A stretch of 64,000 nucleotides of DNA. Origin: SZUA-36 sp963759155 (GTDB lineage Bacteria > Pseudomonadota > Gammaproteobacteria > Xanthomonadales > SZUA-36). This document shows, piece by piece, positions 7,671 through 16,818 of the stretch. Position numbers and translations under genes: made by a program. How positions within the stretch are numbered: position 1 is the stretch's first letter; the number at the start of each line of letters is the position of its first letter. The DNA lies in contig CAVWXX010000014.1 of the NCBI GenBank assembly GCA_963759155.1, positions 62,001-126,000 of the forward strand, written 5' to 3'. The notes under the pieces are model-generated. The model ran no database searches. It saw nothing but the letters and a program-made list of their open reading frames with translations, and had not been told where the DNA came from.

Positions 7671-9557
7671 ATGTCGGAACACTCACAGTTTCAGCTTTTG
7701 AAAGAGCGGCGCTTCATGCCGTTCTTTGTGACCGGCGCCCTCGGTGCATTCAATGACAATGTCTTCAAGAACGGGCTGGCCGCCATGCTGGTCTTCAGCA
7801 GTGCCGAATTGGCGGGCCTGAACACCAACCAGATCGTCAACCTCAGCGCGATGGTCTTTATTCTGCCGTTTTTCCTGTTCTCGGCCGTATTCGGGCAAAT
7901 TGCCGACAAGTATGAAAAATCCGTGCAGATCAGACGCATCAAGCTGTTTGAAGTGTTCATTATGCTGGCCGCCACACTCGGTTTCTGGCTAAACAGTCTG
8001 CCCCTGCTACTCATTGTCCTGTTCATGCTGGGTTTCCAATCCACCATGTTTGGCCCGATCAAATACAGCATCATTCCCCAGGTACTCAAACCCCGTGAAC
8101 TGATCGGTGGTAACGCACTGGTGGAAATGGGGACGTTCGTCGCTATTCTCGCCGGTACCATTGCCGGCCCGCTGTTAATGGCAGTCGAGGCAGACTGGCC
8201 TGTCTGGGTAAGCGGTACGGGCCTGGTGGTCGCTATCGCCGGCTACCTGGTCAGCCGTGATATACCCCAGGCACCGGCTGTCGCCCAGAACCTGAAAGTC
8301 AACTGGAATTTCATTACCGAAACGATCAGGAATATACGCTTTATCGGCGAGAACCGCGTTGTACTTAACAGCGTATTGGGGATCTCCTGGTTTTGGTTTT
8401 TTGGTGCGACATTCCTTGTCCAGATCCCCAGTTATTCAGAAAACATCCTGGGAGGCGATGCAGCCCTGATGTCCACTTTACTGGCGATGTTCATCGTCGG
8501 TATCAGCACCGGTTCATTATTATGTGAGCGCCTGTCCGGGGGGCAGGTAGAAATCGGCCTGGTCCCGCTGGGTGCGATGGGGCTGACCTTTTTTGGTATT
8601 GACATGTATTTTGCCAGCCCCGCCTCACCAACAACTTACCTGGGCCTGGGTCATTTTTTCGCAACACCGGCCAACTGGCGACTCATATGGGACCTGTTGA
8701 TGATCGGTATATTCAGTGGTTTTTACATCGTGCCGCTGTATGCCCTGGTTCAGCACCGCACCACGCCAAGCCACCGGTCAAGGGTAATTGCCGGCAACAA
8801 CATACTCAACTCATTGTTCATGGTGATTTCGGCCATCATCGCCATGCTATTGCTGGGCAGGGCCGGTTTTACCATTCCACAGCTTTTCCTGTTTACGGCC
8901 ATTCTCAACCTGGTGGTGGCAATCTATATATTCAGTCTCGTACCCGAGTTCCTGATGCGTTTCCTGGTCTGGATATTGATTCATACGATTTACCGGGTCG
9001 AGGTCAAGGGCATGGAAAACGTTCCCGACACCGGGCCAGTCATCGTCGCGGCCAACCATGTCAGCTTTGTTGACCCGTTGATCATCGGCGGTGTTATCCG
9101 GCGCCCGGTGCGTTTTGTCATGTACTTCAAAATATTCCGGATAGCGGGACTGAAGTATCTGTTTAAAGCTGGCAGGGCCATACCCATCGCTTCACAAAAA
9201 GAAGATCCTGAAATACTTAAAAAGGCTTATAAACAGATCGATGAGGTACTGAATGCGGGTGATGTGCTCGGCATTTTCCCCGAAGGCGGCATCACGGCGA
9301 GTGGCGAAATCAATACCTTCAAGAAAGGCATCGAACGGATCGTCAGCCGGCAATCCGCGCCGGTTTGCGTGGTACCCATGGCGCTCTGTAACTTATGGGG
9401 CTCCCTGTTCAGCCGACGCGATCCCGTGCATAAACGCAGACCGTATAAATTCAGGGCGCTGATCGAACTACGTATTGGCCAACCGATCCCCGCTGAAGAA
9501 CTGACAGCCGAGCGCCTGGAACACGAAGTTCGCCAACTCAGGGGTGATGATCGTTAG
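7671..9557 (+). CDS. MFS transporter fused to a PlsC-type acyltransferase
   Basis: This 628-residue two-domain membrane protein has an MFS/LplT-like part at residues 1 to about 415 (FVTGALGAFNDNVFKNGLAAM). From about 440 follows a 1-acylglycerol-3-phosphate acyltransferase domain with the HX4D box in ANHVSFVDPLII and the substrate motif FPEGGIT. The pair resembles the first two parts of lysophospholipid transporter-Aas fusions, in which a flipped lysophospholipid is re-acylated. The AMP-binding acyl-ACP synthetase domain of longer homologues is absent, because the protein ends about 190 residues after the HX4D box. It therefore presumably depends on acyl donors made elsewhere. Confidence 0.88.
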   Translation: MSEHSQFQLLKERRFMPFFVTGALGAFNDNVFKNGLAAMLVFSSAELAGLNTNQIVNLSAMVFILPFFLFSAVFGQIADKYEKSVQIRRIKLFEVFIMLAATLGFWLNSLPLLLIVLFMLGFQSTMFGPIKYSIIPQVLKPRELIGGNALVEMGTFVAILAGTIAGPLLMAVEADWPVWVSGTGLVVAIAGYLVSRDIPQAPAVAQNLKVNWNFITETIRNIRFIGENRVVLNSVLGISWFWFFGATFLVQIPSYSENILGGDAALMSTLLAMFIVGISTGSLLCERLSGGQVEIGLVPLGAMGLTFFGIDMYFASPASPTTYLGLGHFFATPANWRLIWDLLMIGIFSGFYIVPLYALVQHRTTPSHRSRVIAGNNILNSLFMVISAIIAMLLLGRAGFTIPQLFLFTAILNLVVAIYIFSLVPEFLMRFLVWILIHTIYRVEVKGMENVPDTGPVIVAANHVSFVDPLIIGGVIRRPVRFVMYFKIFRIAGLKYLFKAGRAIPIASQKEDPEILKKAYKQIDEVLNAGDVLGIFPEGGITASGEINTFKKGIERIVSRQSAPVCVVPMALCNLWGSLFSRRDPVHKRRPYKFRALIELRIGQPIPAEELTAERLEHEVRQLRGDDR

Positions 9558-9593
9558 GGTCGATTGCCATTAAAGGGGAAAGTGATCACATCC

Positions 9594-9942
9594 AGCAGGG
9601 ACCCAACCGGAGGGTCTTGCCTGGTGGTGCTCGCGGGTCAGCGGCCCTGCGGGCTGCCCTCACATCTGGCCCGTCTTGACGGGGCCGGCCATACAGGGCA
9701 TCCGGCCCTGGATGGCCTCAAATGGGCGTCCTTGCCCATTTGTCCCCTAACGGTCCACATGATCGGCGCTTTCAGGTCGCTCCACCAGGCAAGACCCTCC
9801 GGCTGGGTGTCACCAGAATGAACCGCGTATCAAGTGTCAAAAGGGGTGTCGGGTTGCTGCCACCGGGACCGTAATCTGTCGGGAACAGATTACCGAGCGA
9901 CCATGGACGGCTCGAGCGTGTCCCGGGGGTAGCAGCCCGGCG
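9594..9942. repeat. Long structured palindromic element between convergent genes
   Basis: Two nested inverted-repeat blocks fill the gap between the convergent acyltransferase fusion and DUF2007 genes. Block C has 27-bp arms at 9601-9627 and 9782-9808, identical at 26 positions (core GGAGGGTCTTGCCTGGTGG). Inside it are smaller hairpins, among them AAATGGGC/GCCCATTT. Block D has 20-bp arms at 9849-9868 and 9920-9939 enclosing the perfect hairpin GTAATCTGT/ACAGATTAC (9870-9892). It is GC-rich with no convincing reading frame. It may be a transposable palindromic element or a structured RNA. Confidence 0.7.
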
Positions 9943-10010
9943 CGCCATCGACATTTCTTACAGCGACAGTTAATTCATTAAAAGGCAGATACTATTGTTC
10001 AAGTTCAATT

Positions 10011-10343
10011 TCAGGACGGCGGTGTTCGTGGAGTCGAGCACTTCCAACAATGTGTAAATGCCGCTTCCTGAGGTGTGTTACATGCCGGGCAGTTCCAGTC
10101 ACCTGAGGGAAGGTTGGCATCCCTGTTTTCGTGAAGTTCATTGATCAAAGCCCTCGCCCGGTCAGCATCGGCTTCGTTCAAGACCCATAATTGCGGCACC
10201 ACTTCAACAAACGGCAACTCGCCGGCGCCGGATGTGCCAAACTGATTTTTCATGAAGGTGGCGATATCATTTGATTCCAGTACCGACTGGTAGTGCCCGA
10301 CCAGCATAATATCGAAATCTTCAAAAACCTTGATCATATACAC
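10011..10343 (-). CDS. DUF2007 domain protein with C-terminal zinc ribbon
   Basis: This 110-residue cytoplasmic protein has an N-terminal half (IKVFEDFDIMLVGHYQSVLESNDIATFMKN) matching the small ferredoxin-like DUF2007 fold, described as a putative signal-transducing or PII-like domain. The C-terminus carries CPACN and CWKCS pairs about 14 residues apart, a rubredoxin-type zinc knuckle. AGGTGG precedes the ATG at 10343 by 5 bases; an in-frame ATG two codons later is an alternative. It is divergent from msrB across a 54-bp promoter space. Its biochemical role is unknown. Confidence 0.8.
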   Translation of the reverse strand: MYMIKVFEDFDIMLVGHYQSVLESNDIATFMKNQFGTSGAGELPFVEVVPQLWVLNEADADRARALINELHENRDANLPSGDWNCPACNTPQEAAFTHCWKCSTPRTPPS

Positions 10344-10397
10344 CCACCTTGCTCATGTTCACACAGATAAAATCTCAGACCTACAAGATACATTACA

Positions 10398-10817
10398 ATG
10401 GCAGATACTATGAAAAAAATTACCAAGAGCGACCAGCAATGGCAGGCACAGCTTGATGCCGAACAATACCGTGTCACCCGTCAGGCGGGCACCGAAGCGC
10501 CCTTCAGCGGGCAATATTGCGACCATACCGAAGCAGGCCGGTATGAATGCGTCTGCTGCGGCCATCCCCTGTTCGGCTCCGATAGCAAATATCACTCCGG
10601 CTGCGGTTGGCCCAGTTTCCATGGCGAACTGGATACAGCAGAGGTCACCCAGCGCCCGGATTTCAGCCACGGCATGCACCGTATAGAACTGCTATGCCCG
10701 AAATGCGACGCACACCTCGGGCACATCTTCCCCGATGGACCGCCACCGACCGGTCAGCGTTACTGTATTAACTCGGCGTCACTTAAATTTGTGGATGACA
10801 AAAGCCTCGAGAAATGA
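10398..10817 (+). CDS. msrB: Peptide-methionine (R)-S-oxide reductase
   Basis: This 139-residue enzyme reduces the R-epimer of methionine sulfoxide in proteins. Zinc-binding pairs appear as CVCCG and CPKCD. The substrate region contains KYHSGCGWPSF and HLGHIFPDGP, and the catalytic cysteine is in RYCINSASLKF near the C-terminus. Length fits single-domain MsrB. The last 4 bases (ATGA) overlap the next gene, so translation is probably coupled. The start could also be the ATG four codons in. Confidence 0.95.
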   Translation: MADTMKKITKSDQQWQAQLDAEQYRVTRQAGTEAPFSGQYCDHTEAGRYECVCCGHPLFGSDSKYHSGCGWPSFHGELDTAEVTQRPDFSHGMHRIELLCPKCDAHLGHIFPDGPPPTGQRYCINSASLKFVDDKSLEK

Positions 10818-11872
10818 TTCTGCGCCTGTTTCTGGTGCTGTGCCTGGGCGGCTGTTCCGCCCCGTCTTATTACCTGCAGGCCATGTCCGGGCAGCACAAG
10901 CTGATGCGCTCGCGTCAGGATATTCAGACCCTGATCAACGACCCTGACACCCCGGCGGAACTTGCCGGGCGATTAAAGACCGCAGAACAGATCAAGGCCT
11001 TTGCCCAAAACGAGCTGGGTTTGGCCCATGACGGCAGCTATTCAAGCTATGTTGAAGTGGAGGGTGAAGCACTGGTGTGGAATGTCATCGCCACCGGTGA
11101 GTTTACGCTGCAACCCAAAAAGTGGTGCTTTCCGGTGGCCGGTTGTGTGCCTTACCGGGGTTACTTCAAACAGCAAAAAGCGCAGGAATCCGCAGAACGC
11201 TTATCCCGAAAAGGCCTGGACGTTATCGTCGCGCCTGCGGCGGCCTACTCATCACTTGGCTGGTTCGACGACCCCCTGCTCAGCACCATGTTTTCAGGCT
11301 CTGAAACACGACTGGCCGCCTATCTTTTTCACGAACTGGCTCACCAGCGCCTGTACGTCAAAAATGATGGTCTGTTTAACGAGGGTTATGCCAGTTTTGT
11401 CGAGCAAATGGGCGTCAGAACCTGGCTTGAGTACAAACATCAACCGGAGGACCTGCAAAACTGGCTGACGCTTCAACAGGTCAGCAAGGATTTCTCAGAC
11501 CTGGTCGGCAAAACCCGCACCCGCCTGGCCGGTCTTTACCTGGGTGGGCAGTCAGAAGCCATGATGCGTAAAAACAAGGCTGAAATTTTCAGTGTGTTTG
11601 AGTCGGATTATCAATACTTGAGCGATGAAAAATGGCAAGGTAAACGCTACTACGCAAGTTGGTTCAAAGAACCACTCAATAATGCCCGGCTGGCACTGTA
11701 CAATACCTACGAAGGCAGCCACTGTGCGTTCCAGCGTTTGTGGGACCAGGGTGGAGGCAACTGGCAGAAGTTTCACCAGCTGGCCGAAAGAAAATCAAAG
11801 CTTCCAAAACAAGAACGAAACAAATGGCTGAAGCAAACATGTACCCAGAGTGCCGCACAGGTCAATTTATGA
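10814..11872 (+). CDS. Predicted lipoprotein aminopeptidase (HELAH metallopeptidase)
   Basis: This 352-residue protein has a short lipoprotein signal, LRLFLVLCLGGCS, with the lipobox Cys at about 14. The central HELAHQRLYVKNDGLFNEGYASFVE contains an HExxH-type zinc site and a downstream Glu. This fits the putative aminopeptidase family PF10023, as does the preceding WCFPVAGCVPYRGYF. It probably acts at the envelope; the substrate is not known. It overlaps msrB by 4 bases, and lptD follows after 64 bp. Confidence 0.85.
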   Translation: MILRLFLVLCLGGCSAPSYYLQAMSGQHKLMRSRQDIQTLINDPDTPAELAGRLKTAEQIKAFAQNELGLAHDGSYSSYVEVEGEALVWNVIATGEFTLQPKKWCFPVAGCVPYRGYFKQQKAQESAERLSRKGLDVIVAPAAAYSSLGWFDDPLLSTMFSGSETRLAAYLFHELAHQRLYVKNDGLFNEGYASFVEQMGVRTWLEYKHQPEDLQNWLTLQQVSKDFSDLVGKTRTRLAGLYLGGQSEAMMRKNKAEIFSVFESDYQYLSDEKWQGKRYYASWFKEPLNNARLALYNTYEGSHCAFQRLWDQGGGNWQKFHQLAERKSKLPKQERNKWLKQTCTQSAAQVNL

Positions 11873-11936
11873 CCCGTAAGAACGAATCCCTTGCTACAAT
11901 GCGCGCGCTGACCCTGTTCAACTACGGCATCGATTT

Positions 11937-14135
11937 GTGACCCGAAACAATTCCAGATCATCATTTTTGCTAGCGGCCACGGGGCTTACCCTGATGCTTT
12001 GCCAGGCTACTGCGTACGCCGAAGAGGAAGACGGCCCGCAACTTGCCTGCCCCGGCCCCAGCCTCGCACCGATGCTGGACAAGGTACCGGACCGCACAGG
12101 CTCATATATTTCCGTGAAAGCCCATCAGTTTGATGCCCGGAAAATGGGCATGGCAACGGCCCAGGATGAAGTGGAGCTGCGTCGTGCAGACCAGCTATTG
12201 ACCACCGAGTTGCTGCAATACGATACCCAGACCGAAACCATCACCATGCCGGGCAGGGTGTTTTACGAAGACTCGGTCATGTATATCAGTGGCACCAGCG
12301 CGCAATACAGCTTCCTCGATGAGGGCGGTAGCTTTCTGGATGTCGACTACGGCCTGGTGGGCTCGAGTGCAAGAGGCAGCGCCACCGAGGTATCGGTTTC
12401 TTCGGGCGATCACTCCATACTGCACATGCTGCAATTTACGACCTGCCCGGGAGAAACACCGGAGTGGATGCTGAAAGCCAAAGAGCTTGATCTTGATTTC
12501 GAGGAAGGTGTCGGCACGGTCAAGGGTGCCCAGCTCAAGTTTTTTGACATACCGTTTCTTTACCTGCCCTATATGACATTCCCCATTGATGACCGGCGCA
12601 AGAGTGGCTTCCTCTACCCGTATATCAGTACCGCCAACGACAATGGTTTTGAGTTCAGCACTCCTTATTACTGGAATATCGCACCCGACCAGGACGCCAC
12701 CTTTACACCCCGCTACTTTACCGAGCGGGGTTTTATGTTGACCGGCGAATACCGCTTCATCACACCACGTACCTTCGGCGAACTTGATTTTGACTACATG
12801 CCCGATGACTCAAAGACCGGTGATGCCCGTTTTCATTACCGTTTTGCGCATACGGCCCAGTTCACGCCACGCTGGAGCAGCCAGTTTTTAATCGACAGGG
12901 TCAGCGATGACCAGTATTTCCAGGATTTCAGCAACAGCCTGGCGGCGGCATCAAGACAGTACCTTCGTAGCAGATACGGCATCTATGGCAGCGGCCGTCA
13001 TTGGCGGCTCAGAACCTATATCGATGACTTCCAGGTGGTGGATGAAGCCGTCGACCCCCTCAACGCACCCTACACACGTCTGCCGCGTGTCGCCTTTGAT
13101 CTCGACAAGCCATTGGGCTTTCAGGGCCTGGGCTTACTGATGGATGCTGAACTGGTCCACTTTGACCGGGACATTGGTGTGACCGGAACACGTTTCGACT
13201 TTTATCCACGCTTCGAATGGAATATCGAAACCCGCTGGGGCTATATGAAACCCAGCGCCGGTTACCGTTACACGGCCTATGACCTGAACTGGCAAGGTTT
13301 ACCGCGTGATGAAAAGCCCGATCGCGGCACCGAGATTCTCAGTTTTGACACCGGTATGTTTTTTGAGCGTGAAAGCAAAAAAGGCAACCTGCAAACACTC
13401 GAACCACGTTTGTTTTACCTTTATGTGCCATATCGAAACCAGGAAGAATTCCCCGACTTTGACACCGCACCCTTCACCTTTGGCTTCAGCCAGTTATTCC
13501 ATTACAACCGTTATACGGGTGCCGACCGCCAGTCCAACGCCAACCAGTTGACCCTGGCCCTGACCACGCGCTCGATTAACCAGATGAATGGACGTGAACT
13601 CTGGAGCCTGAGTTTTGGCCAGATTCTTTATTTCGAAAACCAGAAGGTATTGTCGGTCGACAACGAGCCGATACTGAGCGAAAACTCCTCGCCTTTCATC
13701 GCCGAGTTCAAGCTGAACCTGACCAACCGCCTGCAGGCCCGTATCGGCACCCAATGGGACTGGCAGAACAGCCAGTTTGATGTTGCCGTGATTGGCGCAA
13801 CGTATAGAGCAGGAAACGGCATGCGCCTCGGCGCCGAATACCGTTACAGGCGTGGCTCGGTGGATCAGTATGACATTCGCTATTATCAGCCGGTTAACGA
13901 AGCCTGGCGGGTGATGGGCCGCGTCAATTACTCCATGCTGGATAACGATTTGCTGTCGGCCGAAGCCGGCTTTGAATATGATAGTTGTTGCTGGGCAATA
14001 CGTATGGTTGCCAAGCGTTTCTTGAGAAACCGTGAAGGCGACCACCGCGATGCGATCTACGTGCAGCTGATACTGAAGGGCCTGGGGGGCTTCGGGCGCA
14101 GAACCGCACCACTTTTTTATGACCTTGCTTATTGA
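11937..14135 (+). CDS. lptD: LPS-assembly outer-membrane protein LptD
   Basis: This 732-residue protein has a signal peptide ending near TAYA (about 28), a periplasmic beta-jellyroll domain (about 55-210) and a long C-terminal beta-barrel. With LptE it inserts lipopolysaccharide into the outer leaflet of the outer membrane. Four cysteines occupy the expected places: C38, C170 and the adjacent pair in YDSCCWAIR near 684-685. These form the inter-domain disulfides in E. coli LptD. FFDIPFLYLPYMTFPIDDRR is a typical jellyroll-barrel junction. The start is GTG with no strong ribosome site. No lptE is visible here. Confidence 0.95.
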   Translation: MTRNNSRSSFLLAATGLTLMLCQATAYAEEEDGPQLACPGPSLAPMLDKVPDRTGSYISVKAHQFDARKMGMATAQDEVELRRADQLLTTELLQYDTQTETITMPGRVFYEDSVMYISGTSAQYSFLDEGGSFLDVDYGLVGSSARGSATEVSVSSGDHSILHMLQFTTCPGETPEWMLKAKELDLDFEEGVGTVKGAQLKFFDIPFLYLPYMTFPIDDRRKSGFLYPYISTANDNGFEFSTPYYWNIAPDQDATFTPRYFTERGFMLTGEYRFITPRTFGELDFDYMPDDSKTGDARFHYRFAHTAQFTPRWSSQFLIDRVSDDQYFQDFSNSLAAASRQYLRSRYGIYGSGRHWRLRTYIDDFQVVDEAVDPLNAPYTRLPRVAFDLDKPLGFQGLGLLMDAELVHFDRDIGVTGTRFDFYPRFEWNIETRWGYMKPSAGYRYTAYDLNWQGLPRDEKPDRGTEILSFDTGMFFERESKKGNLQTLEPRLFYLYVPYRNQEEFPDFDTAPFTFGFSQLFHYNRYTGADRQSNANQLTLALTTRSINQMNGRELWSLSFGQILYFENQKVLSVDNEPILSENSSPFIAEFKLNLTNRLQARIGTQWDWQNSQFDVAVIGATYRAGNGMRLGAEYRYRRGSVDQYDIRYYQPVNEAWRVMGRVNYSMLDNDLLSAEAGFEYDSCCWAIRMVAKRFLRNREGDHRDAIYVQLILKGLGGFGRRTAPLFYDLAY

Positions 14136-14142
14136 TAAAGAC

Positions 14143-15369
14143 ATGCTCAAATCACCGATAAAGACCAATGACATCCTCGAAGGTGTTCGTTACGAGATCC
14201 GCGGCGAACTGGCTGCGCGTGCCGTTGAACTTGAACGGCAGGGTTACGAGATCATTTCCCTGAACATCGGCAATCCGGGCCTGTTTGGCTACCGCACACC
14301 GGAAACCATGCGCCTGGCGATGATCGAGAACCTCGGTCAAAGTGAAGCCTATTGTCACCAGAAAGGCATTTTCCCCGCACGCGAGGCCGTTGTCATGCAA
14401 CAACAGGGACGTGGTGTGATGGATGTCACCGCGGACGATGTTTTCATGGGCAATGGTGTCAGCGAGTGTATCGACCTGGCCCTGCGCGCCCTGCTCAACA
14501 GTGGTGACGAGGTGCTGATTCCCAGCCCGGATTACCCCCTGTGGAGCGCCTCGGTCGCCCTCAATCACGGCTCCGCGGTTTACTACAGTTGTCTGCCCGA
14601 AAACGATTTCCAACCCGACCCGGAAGAAATCCGCAGCCTGGTGAACGAGCGTACCCGTGCGATTGTGCTGATCAACCCCAACAACCCCACCGGTGCCGTT
14701 TATAGCCGTGAGTTGCTGGAAGAAATCGCAGCCATCGCCGAAAAGAACCAACTGGTTGTCTTCAGCGACGAAATTTACGACGAGATGCTCTACGGCACGG
14801 CGAAACACATACCCATGGCAACCCTGGTACACGACACCCTGTGCGTGACATTCAACGGCCTGTCAAAAGTTTACCGGGCCTGTGGTTACCGGGTGGGCTG
14901 GATGGTTTTCAGTGGTGACCGCGAGAACGCCCGCGATTACCTGCATGCCGTCGAACTGGTGGCCTCCTTGAGACTATGCGCCAATGTACCGGGTCAATGG
15001 GCAGTGCAAACCGCACTGGGTGGATACCAGAGCATCCTTGAACTGACCTCCGAAGGCGGCCGCCTGTTCCAGGCACGCCAGGCCATCATCGATGGCATAA
15101 AAAACAGCCGCTTCATGTCGGTGGTTGAGCCCGATGGCGCCATGTACGCCTTCCCGGCCATCGATACCAGCCTGTTCGATGGTTTCGACGACCAGGCTTT
15201 TGCGATGGAGTTGCTGGAGAAAAAACACGTCCTGATCGCCCCGGGAAGCAGCTTCAATGTGCCGTACCGCAACCACTTCCGCCTGACCACCCTGCCGACC
15301 GAACGAAAGATGCATACGGTGTTTGAGCGTATGGAGGATGTGCTGGAAGGGATGCAGGCAAGACAATAA
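14143..15369 (+). CDS. alaA: PLP-dependent aminotransferase, AlaA-like
   Basis: This 408-residue class I/II aminotransferase has YEIISLNIGNPGLFGYRTPE, INPNNPTGAVY and SDEIYDEMLY, the PLP lysine in FNGLSKVYRACGYRVGWM, and the carboxylate-binding Arg near FRLTTLP. The N-terminus (VRYEIRGELAARAVELE) and the LNIGNP pattern resemble E. coli AlaA, which makes alanine from pyruvate and glutamate. An earlier ATG at 14119 lies inside lptD; the one at 14143, 7 bp after the lptD stop, fits the family N-terminus better. Its place between lptD and surA is unusual. Confidence 0.85.
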   Translation: MLKSPIKTNDILEGVRYEIRGELAARAVELERQGYEIISLNIGNPGLFGYRTPETMRLAMIENLGQSEAYCHQKGIFPAREAVVMQQQGRGVMDVTADDVFMGNGVSECIDLALRALLNSGDEVLIPSPDYPLWSASVALNHGSAVYYSCLPENDFQPDPEEIRSLVNERTRAIVLINPNNPTGAVYSRELLEEIAAIAEKNQLVVFSDEIYDEMLYGTAKHIPMATLVHDTLCVTFNGLSKVYRACGYRVGWMVFSGDRENARDYLHAVELVASLRLCANVPGQWAVQTALGGYQSILELTSEGGRLFQARQAIIDGIKNSRFMSVVEPDGAMYAFPAIDTSLFDGFDDQAFAMELLEKKHVLIAPGSSFNVPYRNHFRLTTLPTERKMHTVFERMEDVLEGMQARQ

Positions 15370-15505
15370 CCTTTATTAATCTACCAACCTTGCCCTCAGT
15401 ATCGGTTAAAATAATGGGTTCGGTTGCATGACAAGCAACTTTTTGAGTTTGCTGCAATCAAATACCGGCATATGAAACATGGCAAAATCCCGGAGACAAG
15501 CCTTT

Positions 15506-16804
15506 ATGAGAAGTTTTTACCGCCCAGCAGTTTGGGTTATGTGCATCGCCCTGGTGTCACCCCTGGTGACCGTCCCGGCGCTTGCCCAAAGCACCGAAAA
15601 AATCGATTCCATCGTTGCATTGGTGGATGACGATGTCATTCTGCGCAGTGAGCTCGATATTGCCATAAGGGGTATCGTCGACAGGATCCGGACACAGGGT
15701 GGCGACATCCCCCCGCAAAACCTGCTCGAAAAGCAGGTGCTTGAGCGTCTTATCATCCGCCGTTTGCAGTTAATTCGTGCATTTCAGACCGGCATCCGTA
15801 TCAGCGATGCCGAAATTGACCAGTCTCTGCTGATGCTCGCTGAGCAGAACCAGATTTCCCTGATGCAGTTGCGCCAGGTGATCGAGGCTGACGGTGAAGA
15901 CTTTACCGAGTTCCGTCAGAACATCGGCGAAGAAATGATGACCGAGCGTCTGCGGCAAAGGGTGGTCAACAGTATGGACCCGATCACCGAAACCGAGATC
16001 GATATCCTGCTGGCGTCAGAGAGCTTCAACAGTGGCGAATACAATATTTCACACATCATGATCGGTCTGAAAGAAGGTGCCACACCCGCAGAGATCGCGG
16101 CACAGGAATCCAAGGCCAACAACGTTTACACACAACTGTCAGAAGGCCTGGATTTTGCCTCGGCAGCCATTAGTTACTCCGACTCGCAGGAAGCCCTTGA
16201 GGGTGGCCTGGTGGGTTGGCGTGATCTTAATTCCGTACCGGTGGCATTTTCTGAAGCCATCAAGAACATGCGGGCAGGCCAAATGACAGCACCTATTCGC
16301 AGCCCGGCTGGTTTTCACATCATCAAGGTCAATGATTACCGCGAGCGTACCCAGGTGATGGCAACCGAATTCCATGCCCGGCATATCATGATAGAAACCA
16401 ATGACCTTGTCGGTCCAAGACAGGCGATGGAGCAAATACGCGACGTTCATAAGCAACTGATCGAAGGTGGCGATTTCGCTGCGTTGGCCAAGGAATATTC
16501 AAATGACGTCACCAGCCAGAATCTGGGTGGCGACATGGGCTGGTTCATGCCCCAGGCCTACGGTGAACGTATAGCCCAGACCCTCGAGGCGATGCAGGAT
16601 GGTGAAATCAGCGAACCCTTCCAGACGGAAACGGGCTGGCACATCATCGAGCGCCTCGGCATGCGCGAGAAAGACGTGACCGTCGAATCTATCCGCAATG
16701 CGGCGCGCAACAATCTGCAGCAGCGGAAAATGGATATTGAACTCGAGAAGTTTTTGCAGGAAATGCGTGACGAAGCCTTTGTAGAAAGCAGGCTTGATGG
16801 ATAA
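15506..16804 (+). CDS. surA: Periplasmic chaperone/peptidyl-prolyl isomerase SurA
   Basis: This protein of about 432 residues has a signal peptide MRSFYRPAVWVMCIALVSP...ALAQ, an N-terminal chaperone module (IDSIVALVDDDVILRSELD) and two parvulin domains. The first domain begins at YNISHIMIGLKEG, the second at FHARHIMIETND and ends in TGWHIIERLG. A C-terminal helix follows. SurA escorts outer-membrane proteins, including LptD, across the periplasm. GGAG lies 10 bases before the ATG at 15506; an in-frame ATG nine codons earlier (15479) is possible. It is the first gene of the surA-pdxA-rsmA-apaG-apaH run. Confidence 0.94.
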   Translation: MRSFYRPAVWVMCIALVSPLVTVPALAQSTEKIDSIVALVDDDVILRSELDIAIRGIVDRIRTQGGDIPPQNLLEKQVLERLIIRRLQLIRAFQTGIRISDAEIDQSLLMLAEQNQISLMQLRQVIEADGEDFTEFRQNIGEEMMTERLRQRVVNSMDPITETEIDILLASESFNSGEYNISHIMIGLKEGATPAEIAAQESKANNVYTQLSEGLDFASAAISYSDSQEALEGGLVGWRDLNSVPVAFSEAIKNMRAGQMTAPIRSPAGFHIIKVNDYRERTQVMATEFHARHIMIETNDLVGPRQAMEQIRDVHKQLIEGGDFAALAKEYSNDVTSQNLGGDMGWFMPQAYGERIAQTLEAMQDGEISEPFQTETGWHIIERLGMREKDVTVESIRNAARNNLQQRKMDIELEKFLQEMRDEAFVESRLDG

Positions 16805-16818
16805 AGCCTGCACAGATC

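Noticed and set aside
9564..9821. An 85-codon frame within the structured palindromic element
   Set aside because: It follows the palindromic arms and hairpins, has no recognisable family and no ribosome site. Chance in GC-rich DNA is more likely.
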